A stretch of 64,000 nt of DNA from Diphasiastrum complanatum. Lineage: Eukaryota > Streptophyta > Lycopodiopsida > Lycopodiales > Lycopodiaceae. Of this stretch, positions 11,494 to 22,210 are shown one piece after another. The position numbers and the translations under genes are program-made. Every line of letters begins with the position of its first letter. Position 1 is the first letter of the stretch. The DNA is taken from the NCBI GenBank assembly GCA_029204225.1, contig CM055100.1:16844169-16908168 (forward strand), in the 5' to 3' direction. The notes below the pieces were generated by a model. The model ran no database searches and was not told the origin of the DNA. It worked only from the letters and a program-made list of their open reading frames with translations.

Positions 11494-11600
11494 ATGCGAG
11501 GTTCGTTTATGGGTATTCAAGTCTATGTAACAAAAAAACTTCCATGGAAATCTTTCAATGATCTCCAAGGTGCTTGGCCTTATCATTGGTCTATTTTCTG
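11494..11600 (+). other. Repeated exon-like segment of unknown origin
   Basis: A short frame starting MRGSFMGIQVYV and containing FNDLQGAWPYHWS lies between an AG acceptor-like site (TGTTTTAG) and GTAAGT. Two further copies exist at 42,490-42,596 (minus) and 43,390-43,496 (plus). Each of those carries a nonsense codon. The flanking splice signals are conserved in all three, so it may descend from a real exon. I do not recognise the family. Confidence 0.35.
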
Positions 11601-12839
11601 GTAAGTATTTAAAGGTGAGATGAAGTTCAAATTTTTAACTTTTTAAATTCTTGACTTTTCAATTTAGATTTGTGAATGTAATTATACTCCAATCTCAAAA
11701 TTAGATTTAGCCATTGGTGGAGGATGTATCCAAATTGTTTTCTATATTGGATGAAGAATTGATCGAGTTTCCAATGATGTGTCTTGAAGTCTACATGCTT
11801 GATGGTTGGCAAATATTATCTAAAATTGTGAATACTAAAAAGTGAATAGCTTTCATATTAATCATAATTATTGTGAATGCTATTCGTTATTATAATAAGT
11901 ATTGATCCTGATTACTTGTGAATATTGATCGCGTTTACTAAAATATTACGAGTACTTATCATTATTATTGTGAATATAAGAGTTGTGAATACTTGAGGAT
12001 CATTGCCAACTTGAGCTGCCTTTTTGAAATTTGTTTCTTTTTTACCAAAATTCCAAAATGGGGCACATATTTTGTAGCCAAATATTAAACCCTTTATAAG
12101 AAACTATCATCAAGCGAAGATCACCTATTATGTACAATCTTAACCCTACAATTGTAAAAATTGTTAACTACTTTTGTTCTAGTGGATGTGATAGTGTAAG
12201 CTCTTGCAACTTAAAACGTTAAAAGAAACAGACGAATCTCACCATAACTGAACTTACCAATAACCACCTTTTCAGCAAAAAGCTATGGAAAGGCCTTTGT
12301 GGTATGATACGACGAGGTTTTTGTTTTATTTGAGGAGACAAATGAATCCCAACACCTAAATTGGAATCTCATAGAATTTCGTTAACCTAATCATTTGCTT
12401 GATTATCTAGATGAGTACTCGTTTACTCCAGGCGTAAATCCAATCATGGTAGTGATAAGACCTGGCAACAAACAAGTACAGCTAAGATATTACAACCTAT
12501 GATATAAACCTTGTGTCTGATTATATGCCAGGTTGAAATACGCACATAGCCAGATAAAAAGTTAGAACAACATTGCCGGTGAAATAGGTAAGAAAAGTAT
12601 TGTCAATATGCAAAGAATGTACCAAGCAGGCAGTAGTGTTTACTCTATACTCTAATAGTGATATTAACCTTGATTGAACTGGGCTTTCTGGTTCTTACAA
12701 TGCTTACCTCAGAATCTTAACATTGAATATTGAATGGTACACTATCTACCTAAGGAACGCTGAGGACAAAAAGAACAACATTTGTATAGTTTAACTGCAC
12801 AAAAATAATATCACAAAGTTGAAGATCACCTTTGCATCG

Positions 12840-13156
12840 TCAACAATCGACTTGTGCATCACATCCAAGGCACAAAACTTCCCTCCCTACCGTTTTTGTA
12901 TAGTAACCAGATTCCAGTTGGTTTGACAACCCAGTCTAGATTCGGATTTCCTTCATGCTGTGAAAGGTAGCAAGAAAACGATAAGTTTTGAGGTCATATA
13001 TGCAAATAGATACTCATAACTCCCATCTGAACAACTCGGTGTTATGAAATCATCACATAGGTTTGTTACGCTAAAGGAAGCGTCTAGAGATGAAGCGCAA
13101 GACACCTGCAATAGAAACAAGGTGGCAAACATAGAGAAAAAGTGAATTGTCGCCAT
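12840..13156 (-). pseudogene. S1/SPH-like gene, copy 1, internally deleted
   Basis: The minus-strand ATG at 13,156 opens a signal peptide (hydrophobic FFSMFATLFLLQV, then ASS) followed by SVTNLCDDF and CSDG, as in the intact copy at 43,568-44,807. After CSDG the sequence jumps straight into the 3' part of the intron: about 0.9 kb covering the second half of exon 1 and most of the intron is missing relative to the intact copy. Exon 2 (12,840-12,957) retains its acceptor site but is one base longer than in the intact copy, so it is frameshifted. The core beta-sandwich of the family is absent, so the product cannot be functional. Confidence 0.75.
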
Positions 13157-13182
13157 AGGGAGAGAGAGAGAGCGCTCGGCAC

Positions 13183-13660
13183 AGAGCGAGCAAGAGAGAG
13201 AGAGACACACAAAGAGCGTGCTTTACCTTTGTGTATTTGCTTTATAAAGACACTAGAGACGACATTAGCTGGAGTAGAAAAATTTCAAACCAAAAGCGAC
13301 GGTGCTAAATTCCAAATGAGTAATTCCCCCTAAAACCAGTTCCAACGAGAGTATTCGAATTAGAAGGCACTAATTCTTAGTTCCTGCTACTTTAGCCATT
13401 AGCGAGAAAAGTACATCAAATCAGAGCGAGCGAGAGAGAGAGACACACAAAGAGCGTGCTTTACCTTTGTGTACTTGCTTTATAAAGACAATAGAGACGA
13501 CATTAGCTGAAGTAGAAAAATTTCAAACCAAAAGCGACGGTGCTAGATTCCAAATGAGTAACTCCCCCTAAAACCAGTTCCAGCGGGAGTATTCGAATTA
13601 GAAGGCACTAATTCTTAGTTCCTGCTACTTTAGCCATTAGCGAGAAAAGTACATCAAATC
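13183..13660. repeat. 240-bp tandem duplication upstream of S1-like copy 1
   Basis: Two units, 13,183-13,422 and 13,423-13,660, are nearly identical. Each contains a (GA) tract, ACACAAAGAGCGTGCTTTACC, a TTTATAAAG word that reads as a TATA box on the minus strand, and ends GTACATCAAATC. The unit therefore covers the putative promoter and 5' leader. The other two S1-like copies have a single unit. Confidence 0.85.
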
Positions 13661-15689
13661 GTTTATGTTTCTTAGTGTTTACTTGTGTCCTTTACACTAA
13701 TATAATGATTAAACTATGCATGTTTACTATTGTTATGATTTAATCACAATCAATCACAATTGCATGCATCCTCATGCTAGAGGGCATTATGCGCAAAGCC
13801 CATAATAGCCTTGGCCTATTGAAAGAAAGTTCTAACTTTTACATCGGATCCACTGCCCATAATAGCCTTGGCCTATTGAAAGAAAGTTCTAACTTAGAGC
13901 CATGGCTCTAAAATCTAGAAAGCCCTTGATAATTATTATCTAAAGTGTCAACAAATACAATAATATCACATGTCAACAAGGCCTAGATAAACACTCGTTC
14001 CTTAATATGATGTTAGGGTTCTTGAGCCAAGTACACAAATGAAAAGGCCTATGCATCTTTTTTCCCTACTTATTAAATTCTAAAATGGCACATAGCATAT
14101 TTAAATAGTACCATATGATTGGGAAGAGTTTCATTATGACCATATGCTTGTGTGGGAAAGCTTCTAAGACTTATCACGTGACCAACATAGAAATTTGTTC
14201 CTTCTTTTTTGGATAGGGTGGGGGTTCTAGTAAAAATAATTAAACAACAACATCACAACAGGCAACAAGCCACGTTTCTTTTTTGCAGTTTTCGGGTGCA
14301 CCTAGTTCTATTTGTTTGCAATAGCTTATGCATGCAATTTGTAATTTATGCTAAAATTCACTGCATGAGTTAATTCATGTGGTATGATAGTCATTTGTTA
14401 ACTCATCACAGACTGTAGACATCCAGCATAGGTCATGTTTTGGGTGTTTAGATTCTTTCCATGCATATTCATCTATGTTTACTTGTTTATTTGTTTATTT
14501 TTTCCTTTTGCAAATGTTTGTTGATTTTTTGGAATCTCACTACATAGGATAGAGTTGGTGTTTTTTGTGGCAAACCTTTTAAGGATTACCAGGTTTATGA
14601 CTTAATCTTCAAAGTTTAGTTTTTAGGAAATACAAACTTTTGATGGCTCAATATTGATTTTTAATAGTTTTCATGGGTTTTTATGCATCCCCAAAGGAAT
14701 CCTCATAGAAGTCCCAAACCTGCAAATTTTTACATTCATTACTGAAAATGTTTGGTTGTTCTTTAATCTTATTTTGAATGCAAATTGATCTAGGATAGGC
14801 ATCTAAGTGGGTGCAATTTTCCAGAATCTCAAATTCAACAAGAATTCTTTTAATGAATCTAAATTGATAAGGGAATAGGCCAATTATATCATTAAACATT
14901 AATTACTATTTCATCCTAAATGTCATTCTATTTCATTCTAAATGACTTAAATTACTGGCAAATTAGAGAATGATTGTAAATTACAAAGTGTATTGAGCCC
15001 CACTTTGTAATAAATTATACATTTAATGTGTAGTTTAGATTTTTTGTATATGATATAGAAGTTTAAATGAGCTAACTTTGTCCGATGATGTATTAAAATT
15101 GACATCGTAAAGGCAAATTCTATTGATTGGGGCCAAACTATTTTGAAGATGTAGATATGTAATGATGTAAACTCAGCCAAGTGACTGGTCATGTTAGTAT
15201 CCATGTCATTTCTGAAGCACAGTCTACAAACCTCTATGCACTATAACTAGGTGAGAGTGTGTCATTTGATGTCATGTTAACAGCCATGTTATTTTTGAAG
15301 CTGCATCTACAAACCGCACTGCAGTATAACTAGCTGAGAGTGTGTCATTTGATGTATGAGTTTTACGAGAAGTAATCAATAGTTTGATCTAACTGCTATG
15401 TAGACTTTCTTCTTATCTTTCTTCCAACACATGTTCAATATGTTAGCATTTTCATATTTTTTATTGATTACTATTAATTGAATTCTGATCTCATAGGGCA
15501 AATATAACATTGTCCAAACAATTACGAAACCTAAGAGACCGACTATAACTAAAAGGTATTTACGTCGATTAGACCAAAGAAATGTAAAAATTATTGAGGG
15601 TCTTTGCCATGTTCAGTAAAACGAAAGTAAAACAAAAGTATATGATGATAACCAGTAAAGTAAAACAAAAATATCTGTTGATAACCAAT

Positions 15690-16398
15690 ACGTTTACAAC
15701 AAAGTACCCCCAATCAACTTATTATGAAGTTTTTAGCACAGTACAGGATCTTTATGGGGTGTTGGGTTTGCACGAGAATGATCAAAGAACAGTTTAGCTG
15801 AAAAATCCAAGGCAAGAGCACAATGGCATACCACAGACTTGAAAAACTAACTCTTTACTATGATAGATAGCTATCAGAAATAGTTCTAAGTGCTCATTAT
15901 GGGGAAGAGAGGTTGCTCACGGGTAGCGAGATAAAATGATAACCAAAAACCTCGGGTTAGATAATGAGCCCAAAACACCAAAATCACAATATGGCAAAAG
16001 AAGCCATAATTTTCCTACATCAATGAGGCTTGAGTTCCTACAGTGGATTTGCATGGAATGTCCTCATCTTCTAGTTAACTCATATATCATAGATCCACAT
16101 GTAAAACTGCATGCATGGATGTTGCATGGATTGCATGTCAGCTCCCTAAGCTACCTAGACATGTGTAGATTATGTAAACTGATTTGCATGTTGCATGCAT
16201 GCATTCTAACTAACATTGCATGTCATCTAATATTTTGCATGACATCATAATTGAATCTACCTATCTCAAATTCAACCTATTCTAGAAGGTTATCTACTCA
16301 CTTCACATACCTTAATGTACAGTAAAATATTTACAAGAAATAAGGTGAGCATAGCCCCCAAAGTCAACACATGAAGATATGTTTTACGACTTTTCACA
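15690..16398 (-). repeat. 3' LTR of Copia A
   Basis: On the minus strand it begins TGTGAAAAGTCG right after the purine run AAGGAG. It matches the LTR at 48,150-48,832 over its length (for example GGATTTGCATGGAATGTCC versus GGATTTTCATGGAATGTCC). The left edge is only approximate, placed where SD-A sequence present without LTR at 29,904-29,945 gives way to unrelated sequence. Confidence 0.65.
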
Positions 16399-16417
16399 CT
16401 CCTTGAACTATATCTAC

Positions 16418-16655
16418 CTATTCACCATAGACTTTGAGATTAAGCCAAGATTAGATCTCATCTTGACAAATGCATTCTTGAGCAATGGCTTGGTGAGAAG
16501 ATCTACAACACAATTTGAAGATCCAACATGCTCCAATAAGATCTCTCTCCCAATTACTTTCTCTCTTACAAAGTGATGAGCTACCTCAATGTGTTTGCTC
16601 CTTGCATGGAATACAAGATTGTTTGCAAGAGCATGAGCCGAAATGTTATCATTAT
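16418..16655 (-). pseudogene. Copia A RNase H C-terminal part
   Basis: The minus strand reads the end of the RNase H domain, with KHIEVAHHFV and LLTK blocks, and stops at a TAG (16,418-16,420). The matching uninterrupted sequence is 48,851-49,090. The break at 16,655 is the insertion point of element B, where ATTAT (16,651-16,655) is the target duplication. Confidence 0.7.
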
Positions 16656-17302
16656 TGTGAAAAATACAGATCCTAAGTGGATCTAAACTCCAAGATCATT
16701 GGCTTGAATGCTTGCACTCCAAACTACATAAGCTAGGAATTGGCAACACATTCTATGCTACCTAGAATGCAAAGAACTTGATCAAAAAGCATTTATCACA
16801 AATGGAAACTTCCATAAACATCAAGTGCGGCCCAAAATAGCATTATACAGTCCATAATACATCAGCCTACCACTTTTGGAAAGCACCTAAGATCATACAC
16901 ACAAAGCTTGAACTCAATCACTACACAATGCCAACAATGGAAGGAGAACCCAATAGAAAAATCTCTCATTAAGCAAATGAATACAATGGATCTGCTCCAA
17001 CCTGTTTCTCCACGGCCTACCTGCTATATATAGCTGAGAGAGATGACTCTCTCTCCTCTCTCTAGACCCTCCTTACCTAAAATATGCCCTATATAGGTAA
17101 AATTGGCATATATGTCCAAAATACATGAAAATGGACTCATTTCGAAGGTCTTGAAGTTTGACACTTCTTCATACTGAAAAAATACACTTACTAAAAATAT
17201 CTAGACCTGTTTCACACGTGTGAAAAGTCAGATCCTAAACTATGTGCCATTTTTAGCAATTTTGGCCTAAAACTAGACAAGGAAATGTTGACAATTTTCA
17301 CA
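16656..17302 (-). repeat. 3' LTR of element B
   Basis: 647 bp, bounded by TGTGAAAAATACAG and GACAATTTTCACA. It contains a CTATATATAGCTGAGAG promoter-like word near 17,022 and a short CTCTCTCTCC tract. It follows the polypurine tract on the coding strand. Confidence 0.92.
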
Positions 17303-17312
17303 CTCCCTCTTC
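17303..17312 (-). other. Polypurine tract of element B
   Basis: GAAGAGGGAG on the minus strand directly precedes the 3' LTR start TGTG. The ORF stop lies only about four bases upstream, so coding sequence runs right up to the tract. Confidence 0.85.
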
Positions 17313-17315
17313 AAC

Positions 17316-20300
17316 TTAACTTGCTAGTTTTTCAACACTACTTTGTTCCAACTTAAGAATGATCTCCATCATCAGAATAGATCTCTTCTCAAGGATCCTA
17401 ATATGTACAAAATAGGACACAACATAATTGATATAGATAATAGTGTCCATATAGGATGCTTCACTATTTCTTACATCAATTTTACATAGAATCATAAAAA
17501 TGGTACATGTAAAAGAACATAGAATCTCAATTAATGAATTCCTCCATGTATCCATCTCTGGTTTCTCTGTAAAATAGCAGCAAACAAGTTGTAAATGAAA
17601 GTGATCAACAAGTGTTTGCATGCCTCCTCCACATTTCACTATACATATAGTGAATGCAACATGTATCTCCATGAATGAACTTCCATCACCACCTTGCCTT
17701 TGTAGATCTTCAATCCATGAAAGCCTTTGAGTGAATGAATGCCAAAAAGATGTGTTCCCTACTCCATTTGAATGACCAAAACCTGAACTTGAAATACTTG
17801 AAGTACCTCCACAAGATTTGCACACAACGCTTGATCCTACAATGTCAACAAGTTGCCAATTTGCCAACACTAGAATACTAGATCTTGAACTTTGTTCAAA
17901 AGAAAACATATTGACCACTTCAATACCTTTCAAGATCTGAATGAATTCATGTACTTGATCATACAAACCAGCAATGATAACTATTCCATCTCCAAGATCC
18001 AAAGGATGCAAAACTATGGAACTAGTTTTATTGAAATTTGACAATTTCAACACATTGACATAACAATGTTCATACATGAGATTAGGCAAGTGAGGTAGAG
18101 TAAGAAGACACTTCCTTGCAGCTCCAAAGACCTTACTTGAACCTTCAAGAACCTGTAAAAACAGATCCAAAATGCCTTGACCATTTGTCTCTTCTTTGAT
18201 GCTTTTCACTAGCTTCGAATTGCCACTTGTCTCTTGGTGTTGATGAAGCAATCCAAGATCAACCTCTTGATCTTCCAATAAGACATCAAAGATCTTGCAT
18301 ATGTGAACATCTTCAGATCTGAAACTCTGAAGATACTCCCTCTCAAACACATGATTAAGATCCCACAAGATCTCATCAATGCTCAAATTTGACCCTTCAC
18401 TATAGTTAGTGAAAACAATGCCACCATCATAAACCAAAAGATAGATTCCAACATTTCCATTTAACATGAAGTAGAGTAGGTGAAGATGAGTATCAAACCT
18501 AATCAAAACAGCCCTCTTGAGTTCATAACAAACCTCAATAAGCTCACCAATGATATCTCCCTTGCCTTGAAGAAGTTGCCACTTGAGTTGCTCCATGTAG
18601 TCTTCTTCAACCAACCTTTTGCCATCTTGACCATGAATGAACAATCCACCACAATCATAGAATGCTTTGAGTTGATGAAGAGATGTTAGATCCATGCTTT
18701 GGATCTTCCCAAGAACCACTCTTCCATTTCCCTTTCCTTCACAAGACTCCCTCTTAATGCTAGCACCACAAAAGTTAGAAACCTCCCTCTTGATAGTTGC
18801 ACCATAAGAAGTAGAAGACTCTTGAATATTAGAAGCCAAGAAAAGAATCCTTAGTACCTTCAACATAAGAGTGATTGAAGTACTCTCTCTTTTCAAACAT
18901 GAACTTCTACTCAATGATTTAGGTAATGAGTCATATGATAATGATTCTTCCTCACTATCGTTCATAAAAACATCATTCAAAGTACATCCTACTTTGAACA
19001 CTTCACATACTTCTCTTCCTTTTGACTTGTGATCTCCCTCACCAAGTCTCATGATAGAAACCTTTGATCTACTCTTTTTATGAAGAAATGTGACACCACT
19101 TGTTGCACAAATGACTTTATCACAAAAAGATGTAAAAGAACCATTTCCTTCAAGCATGCTCAAAGCACCATCATCTTTTCCCACATGATTACATACATCA
19201 ATATGAAAAGAATTAGAAGAACAACCATCTTCTTGCAAAGAATGACACTTAGCATCTCCATCTTTTTCCATATGAACAAACAAGTCATTAGCAACAATCA
19301 CTTCCAAAGAAGAATCTTCATCAACTCCATTGATGAAGTTAGCTCCTTCCTTACCTTTTCCATTTTTGCACTTGCCATCTAGCACCATTGAAGAACCACC
19401 AAGCCTTGGAAGTCCATGAGTAGAAGAGTACAAACATGATGCTAATTTAGCTCCACATGACTCCATATGACTAGTAGGTAACACTAGTGCATCTTCAAGA
19501 TCCAATGGATCCAAAAAATTGACCATAGATTCACCAAAGCTTGCCAAGTTAGCACAACAATTATCATCTCCAAGAAGTACATTAGATCTCAACCTAGATC
19601 TAGCATTTTGTTTCTTATGGCATTCATTTGCAAAATGTCCTTTTATCCCACAATAAAAACATTTGAACTTGGACTTATCTTGCTTCCTACTTTGCAAAGA
19701 AGAAGAATGCTTTCCATGCTCCAAACTACCTTGCTTGGACCACTTGCCTTTGAACTTGCCCTTTGTGAAAAGAGCTTCTTCATCTCCACCTTGTGTTGAT
19801 GCACCACCACCTTTGGCTTGCAACCTATGCTCTTCAGCCACCAAGATCTCTTGCAAGTCATTGACACTTGGCAAGGACTTTTGTATAGCAAAGCATTGTA
19901 CAAGGTTAGAATGTTCATCAAGCAAACCATTCAACACGACTTGAACTAGTTCCCCATCCTTTATGCTTTCATCTATGCATGCTAGATCATCATTCAAGGA
20001 TTTAACCTTCAAGACAAATGAATGTGCACTCTCTCCCTCTCTTTGACAACTTTGGAAGATTTGCCTTCTTAGGGTGAGAACCCTAGATGTGGATTTGGAC
20101 TCATAGATCTTCTTCAAAGCATTCCATGCTTCACTTGAAGAAGTACATTTACCAACTTCTTTAAGAAGTTCATTGGTAACATTCATCTTTATGATATGTA
20201 AGGCTCTTTTAGCCCTTCTATCAAAATTTAGTTGCTCTTGAAGAATTAGAGGTCTTTATTCAATTCCCACAACTATATCCATTAGCTCATTCAACTCTAG

Positions 20301-20456
20301 TAAAGACTCCATCCTCACTTTCCAAGTTGAATAGTTTGTAGAGTTTAACCTCTCTTTAGCTTCCAACATGATTCCACCATTGGATGTCATGATGCTAAAA
20401 TCTTCTTGTGTCCTTAGGCTCTGTTCTAATGCACCTAGCACTCTCCTTTCTCTCAA
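17316..20456 (-). CDS. Copia gag fused to about 770 residues of unknown protein
   Basis: The frame from 20,456 runs 1,046 codons to a stop at 17,316 with one in-frame TAA at 20,256-20,258. The alternative start at 20,390 (MTSNGG) fits gag better. The first part is Copia gag of the UBN2 type: LNSTNYSTWKVRMESL, LTLRRQIFQ, LNDDL, then a perfect CCHC knuckle CFYCGIKGHFANEC near 19,622-19,664. Downstream there is no DSGA protease, no HHCC or DDE integrase, and no YVDD reverse transcriptase. Instead comes an acidic and serine-rich sequence, with a short internal repeat (GATIKRE and GASIKRES), then more hydrophobic segments. So long an open frame in a random sequence is very unlikely, so it was recently coding. 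Its function is unknown; it may be captured host sequence or a lineage-specific gag extension. The early stop may make this copy dependent on other copies. Confidence 0.8.
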
Positions 20457-21548
20457 TAAATGAAGAAGGAGAAGATCTTAAAAGATTTAGAACCCTAAAT
20501 GACCTCTATCTTGAAACTATTTGGCTTTCAAGCATAGAAAGGAAGATTGAAACACATGCAACACTTTGCACACACTAAGAATGGATTACAAACTCAAACC
20601 AACCTGAACACACTCTTGCTTAAGCTCTCAAACTTTCCAGCAAGTGACCAAATCAAGTTATGGTGTGAAGAGTTACTTGCATTCTTAGAAAATACCCAAA
20701 ACTAGGATGCCAAAATTACCTAGTAATGAACAAACTTGATCAACATATGATCACCACACTAAGATATTGATTCAACCTGTAAAACCACATGTAAACCACA
20801 CTTCTAAAAGTTTATAAACTCCAGCAAGTGATAAATACAAGATTTAGAGGTGAATGAATGAGCACACTTAGTGAATCACAAGACTAGCTTCACTATCTTG
20901 TCAAAATTTGGTGTTTAGATGTAGATCTAAGATCACTTCACATGAGAATGTTCCTCAACCTGTTAAGAACCTGAAAACACACTTGCATAATGGTTAACAC
21001 CTTCCAGCAAATGCTCCAATCAAATTACATAAGGAGAGTTACTTACATGCTCAACAAAGTACACCAAAATTTATGCCAAAATTGATGACAATCTTTACAA
21101 TATGCTCTTCACAATGGAGCTTACAATATGTTCACCCAAAAAAGGGGATCTTTCATCCAAATGGGAGCTTTGCTCAGCCTTTAGGAGAATTACAACTCAC
21201 TCAAAAGAGCATTTGTCATCCACTTAAGGAGAAGTTTCATCCACTTAAGGAGAGTGTTCATCCAAGAATGGAGATTGTCAACAATAGGATTGAAAAGAAC
21301 ATTGTTAGTATTGAATATGCACAAGCCTCACAATCACAAATGATTAGGTGTTATGATCTGATCCAAAATAGTTTCTTTTCAGCCTCTGATCTTCAATAGA
21401 CCTGAAATATGCTTTTGATCCACAAGTTCAACTCACAAAACAAAGGTTAGTAAGATTTGATCAACAAAGCAATGCAAAATCATGCTAGAACTTGATCAAA
21501 CATCCAAATATCACCAAAAATGGAATACTTACTATGAATAGAAGCCAA
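20457..21548 (-). other. Leader of element B with about 175-bp imperfect tandem repeats
   Basis: Between gag and the primer-binding site lies 1.1 kb without a convincing gene. Three related units start near 20,600, 20,776 and 20,956; each has AACCTG, an ACACACTTG/CACACTT word, and CCAGCAAGTGA or CCAGCAAATGC. Further short repeats around CATCCACTTAAGGAGA occur at 21,215-21,275. The plus frame at 21,073-21,399 simply reads through these repeats. Confidence 0.6.
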
Positions 21549-21563
21549 CCAGCTCTGATACCA
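21549..21563 (-). other. Primer-binding site of element B (initiator tRNA-Met)
   Basis: TGGTATCAGAGCTGG on the minus strand lies immediately beside the 5' LTR end TTTTCACA. This is the standard plant Copia primer-binding sequence complementary to the 3' end of initiator methionine tRNA. Confidence 0.9.
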
Positions 21564-22210
21564 TGTGAAAAATACAGATCCTAAGTGGATCTAAACTCCA
21601 AGATCATTGGCTTGAATGCTTGCACTCCAAACTACATAAGCTAGGAATTGGCAACACATTCTATGCTACCTAGAATGCAAAGAACTTGATCAAAAAGCAT
21701 TTATCACAAATGGAAACTTCCATAAACATCAAGTGCGGCCCAAAATAGCATTATACAGTCCATAATACATCAGCCTACCACTTTTGGAAAGCACCTAAGA
21801 TCATACACACAAAGCTTGAACTCAATCACTACACAATGCCAACAATGGAAGGAGAACCCAATAGAAAAATCTCTCATTAAGCAAATGAATACAATGGATC
21901 TGCTCCAACCTGTTTCTCCACGGCCTACCTGCTATATATAGCTGAGAGAGATGACTCTCTCTCCTCTCTCTAGACCCTCCTTACCTAAAATATGCCCTAT
22001 ATAGGTAAAATTGGCATATATGTCCAAAATACATGAAAATGGACTCATTTCGAAGGTCTTGAAGTTTGACACTTCTTCATACTGAAAAAATACACTTACT
22101 AAAAATATCTAGACCTGTTTCACAAGTGTGAAAAGTCAGATCCTAAACTATGTGCCATTTTTAGCAATTTTGGCCTAAAACTAGACAAGGAAATGTTGAC
22201 AATTTTCACA
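21564..22210 (-). repeat. 5' LTR of element B
   Basis: 647 bp, same length and termini as 16,656-17,302, with one visible mismatch. The following bases ATTTAT continue into the interrupted RNase H sequence of Copia A. Confidence 0.92.

Larger units (their letters stand above)
10741..12780 (-). repeat. SD-B block, reversed copy
   Basis: Most of it is the reverse complement of 40,990-43,545: the junction words around CAGGCGTAAATCCAATCATGG (12,430) and ACACAAGG...TAGCCAGATAAAAAG (12,505-12,560) recur reversed at 41,300 and 41,200. The left part (10,741-11,190) also matches 63,058-64,000 in direct orientation. It contains a Copia RNase H tail and an exon-like segment described separately; otherwise it looks non-coding. 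Confidence 0.7.
12780..15689 (+). repeat. SD-A block, copy 1
   Basis: Contains an S1-like pseudogene (minus) and about 2 kb of shared non-coding sequence matching 27,190-29,700 and 44,950-47,030: words such as GAGGGCATTATG, AAGGATTACCAGGTTTATGA and GGCCAAACTATTTTGAAGATG recur in order. Open minus frames at 14,681-14,899 and 14,947-15,204 have counterparts in the other copies but contain frameshifts relative to each other and no domain, so they are not called genes. Confidence 0.75.
16656..22210 (-). mobile_element. Element B: young non-autonomous LTR retrotransposon with gag and unknown ORF
   Basis: A complete 5,555-bp element with two 647-bp LTRs (TGTGAAAA...TTTTCACA), a primer-binding site for initiator tRNA-Met (21,549-21,563) and a polypurine tract (17,303-17,312). 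By eye the LTRs differ at a single position (CACACGTG versus CACAAGTG near 17,216/22,124), so the insertion is recent. Target duplication is ATTAT on the left and ATTTAT on the right, an extra T being present. Internally there is one long reading frame: Copia gag and zinc knuckle followed by about 770 codons of no recognised family. No protease, integrase, RT or RNase H is present, so it must have been mobilised in trans, plausibly by a related Copia. Confidence 0.9.

Noticed and set aside
14681-15204. Minus-strand frames with counterparts in SD-A copies 2 and 3
   Set aside because: The copies show frameshifts and no preference for silent changes; no domain is seen. Shared openness follows from recent duplication.
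19080-19944. Several plus-strand open frames inside element B
   Set aside because: They are antisense shadows of the long minus-strand gag and unknown ORF.
21073-21399. A plus frame with HPLKE-type repeats in the element B leader
   Set aside because: It is antisense to the element and made of short tandem nucleotide repeats.
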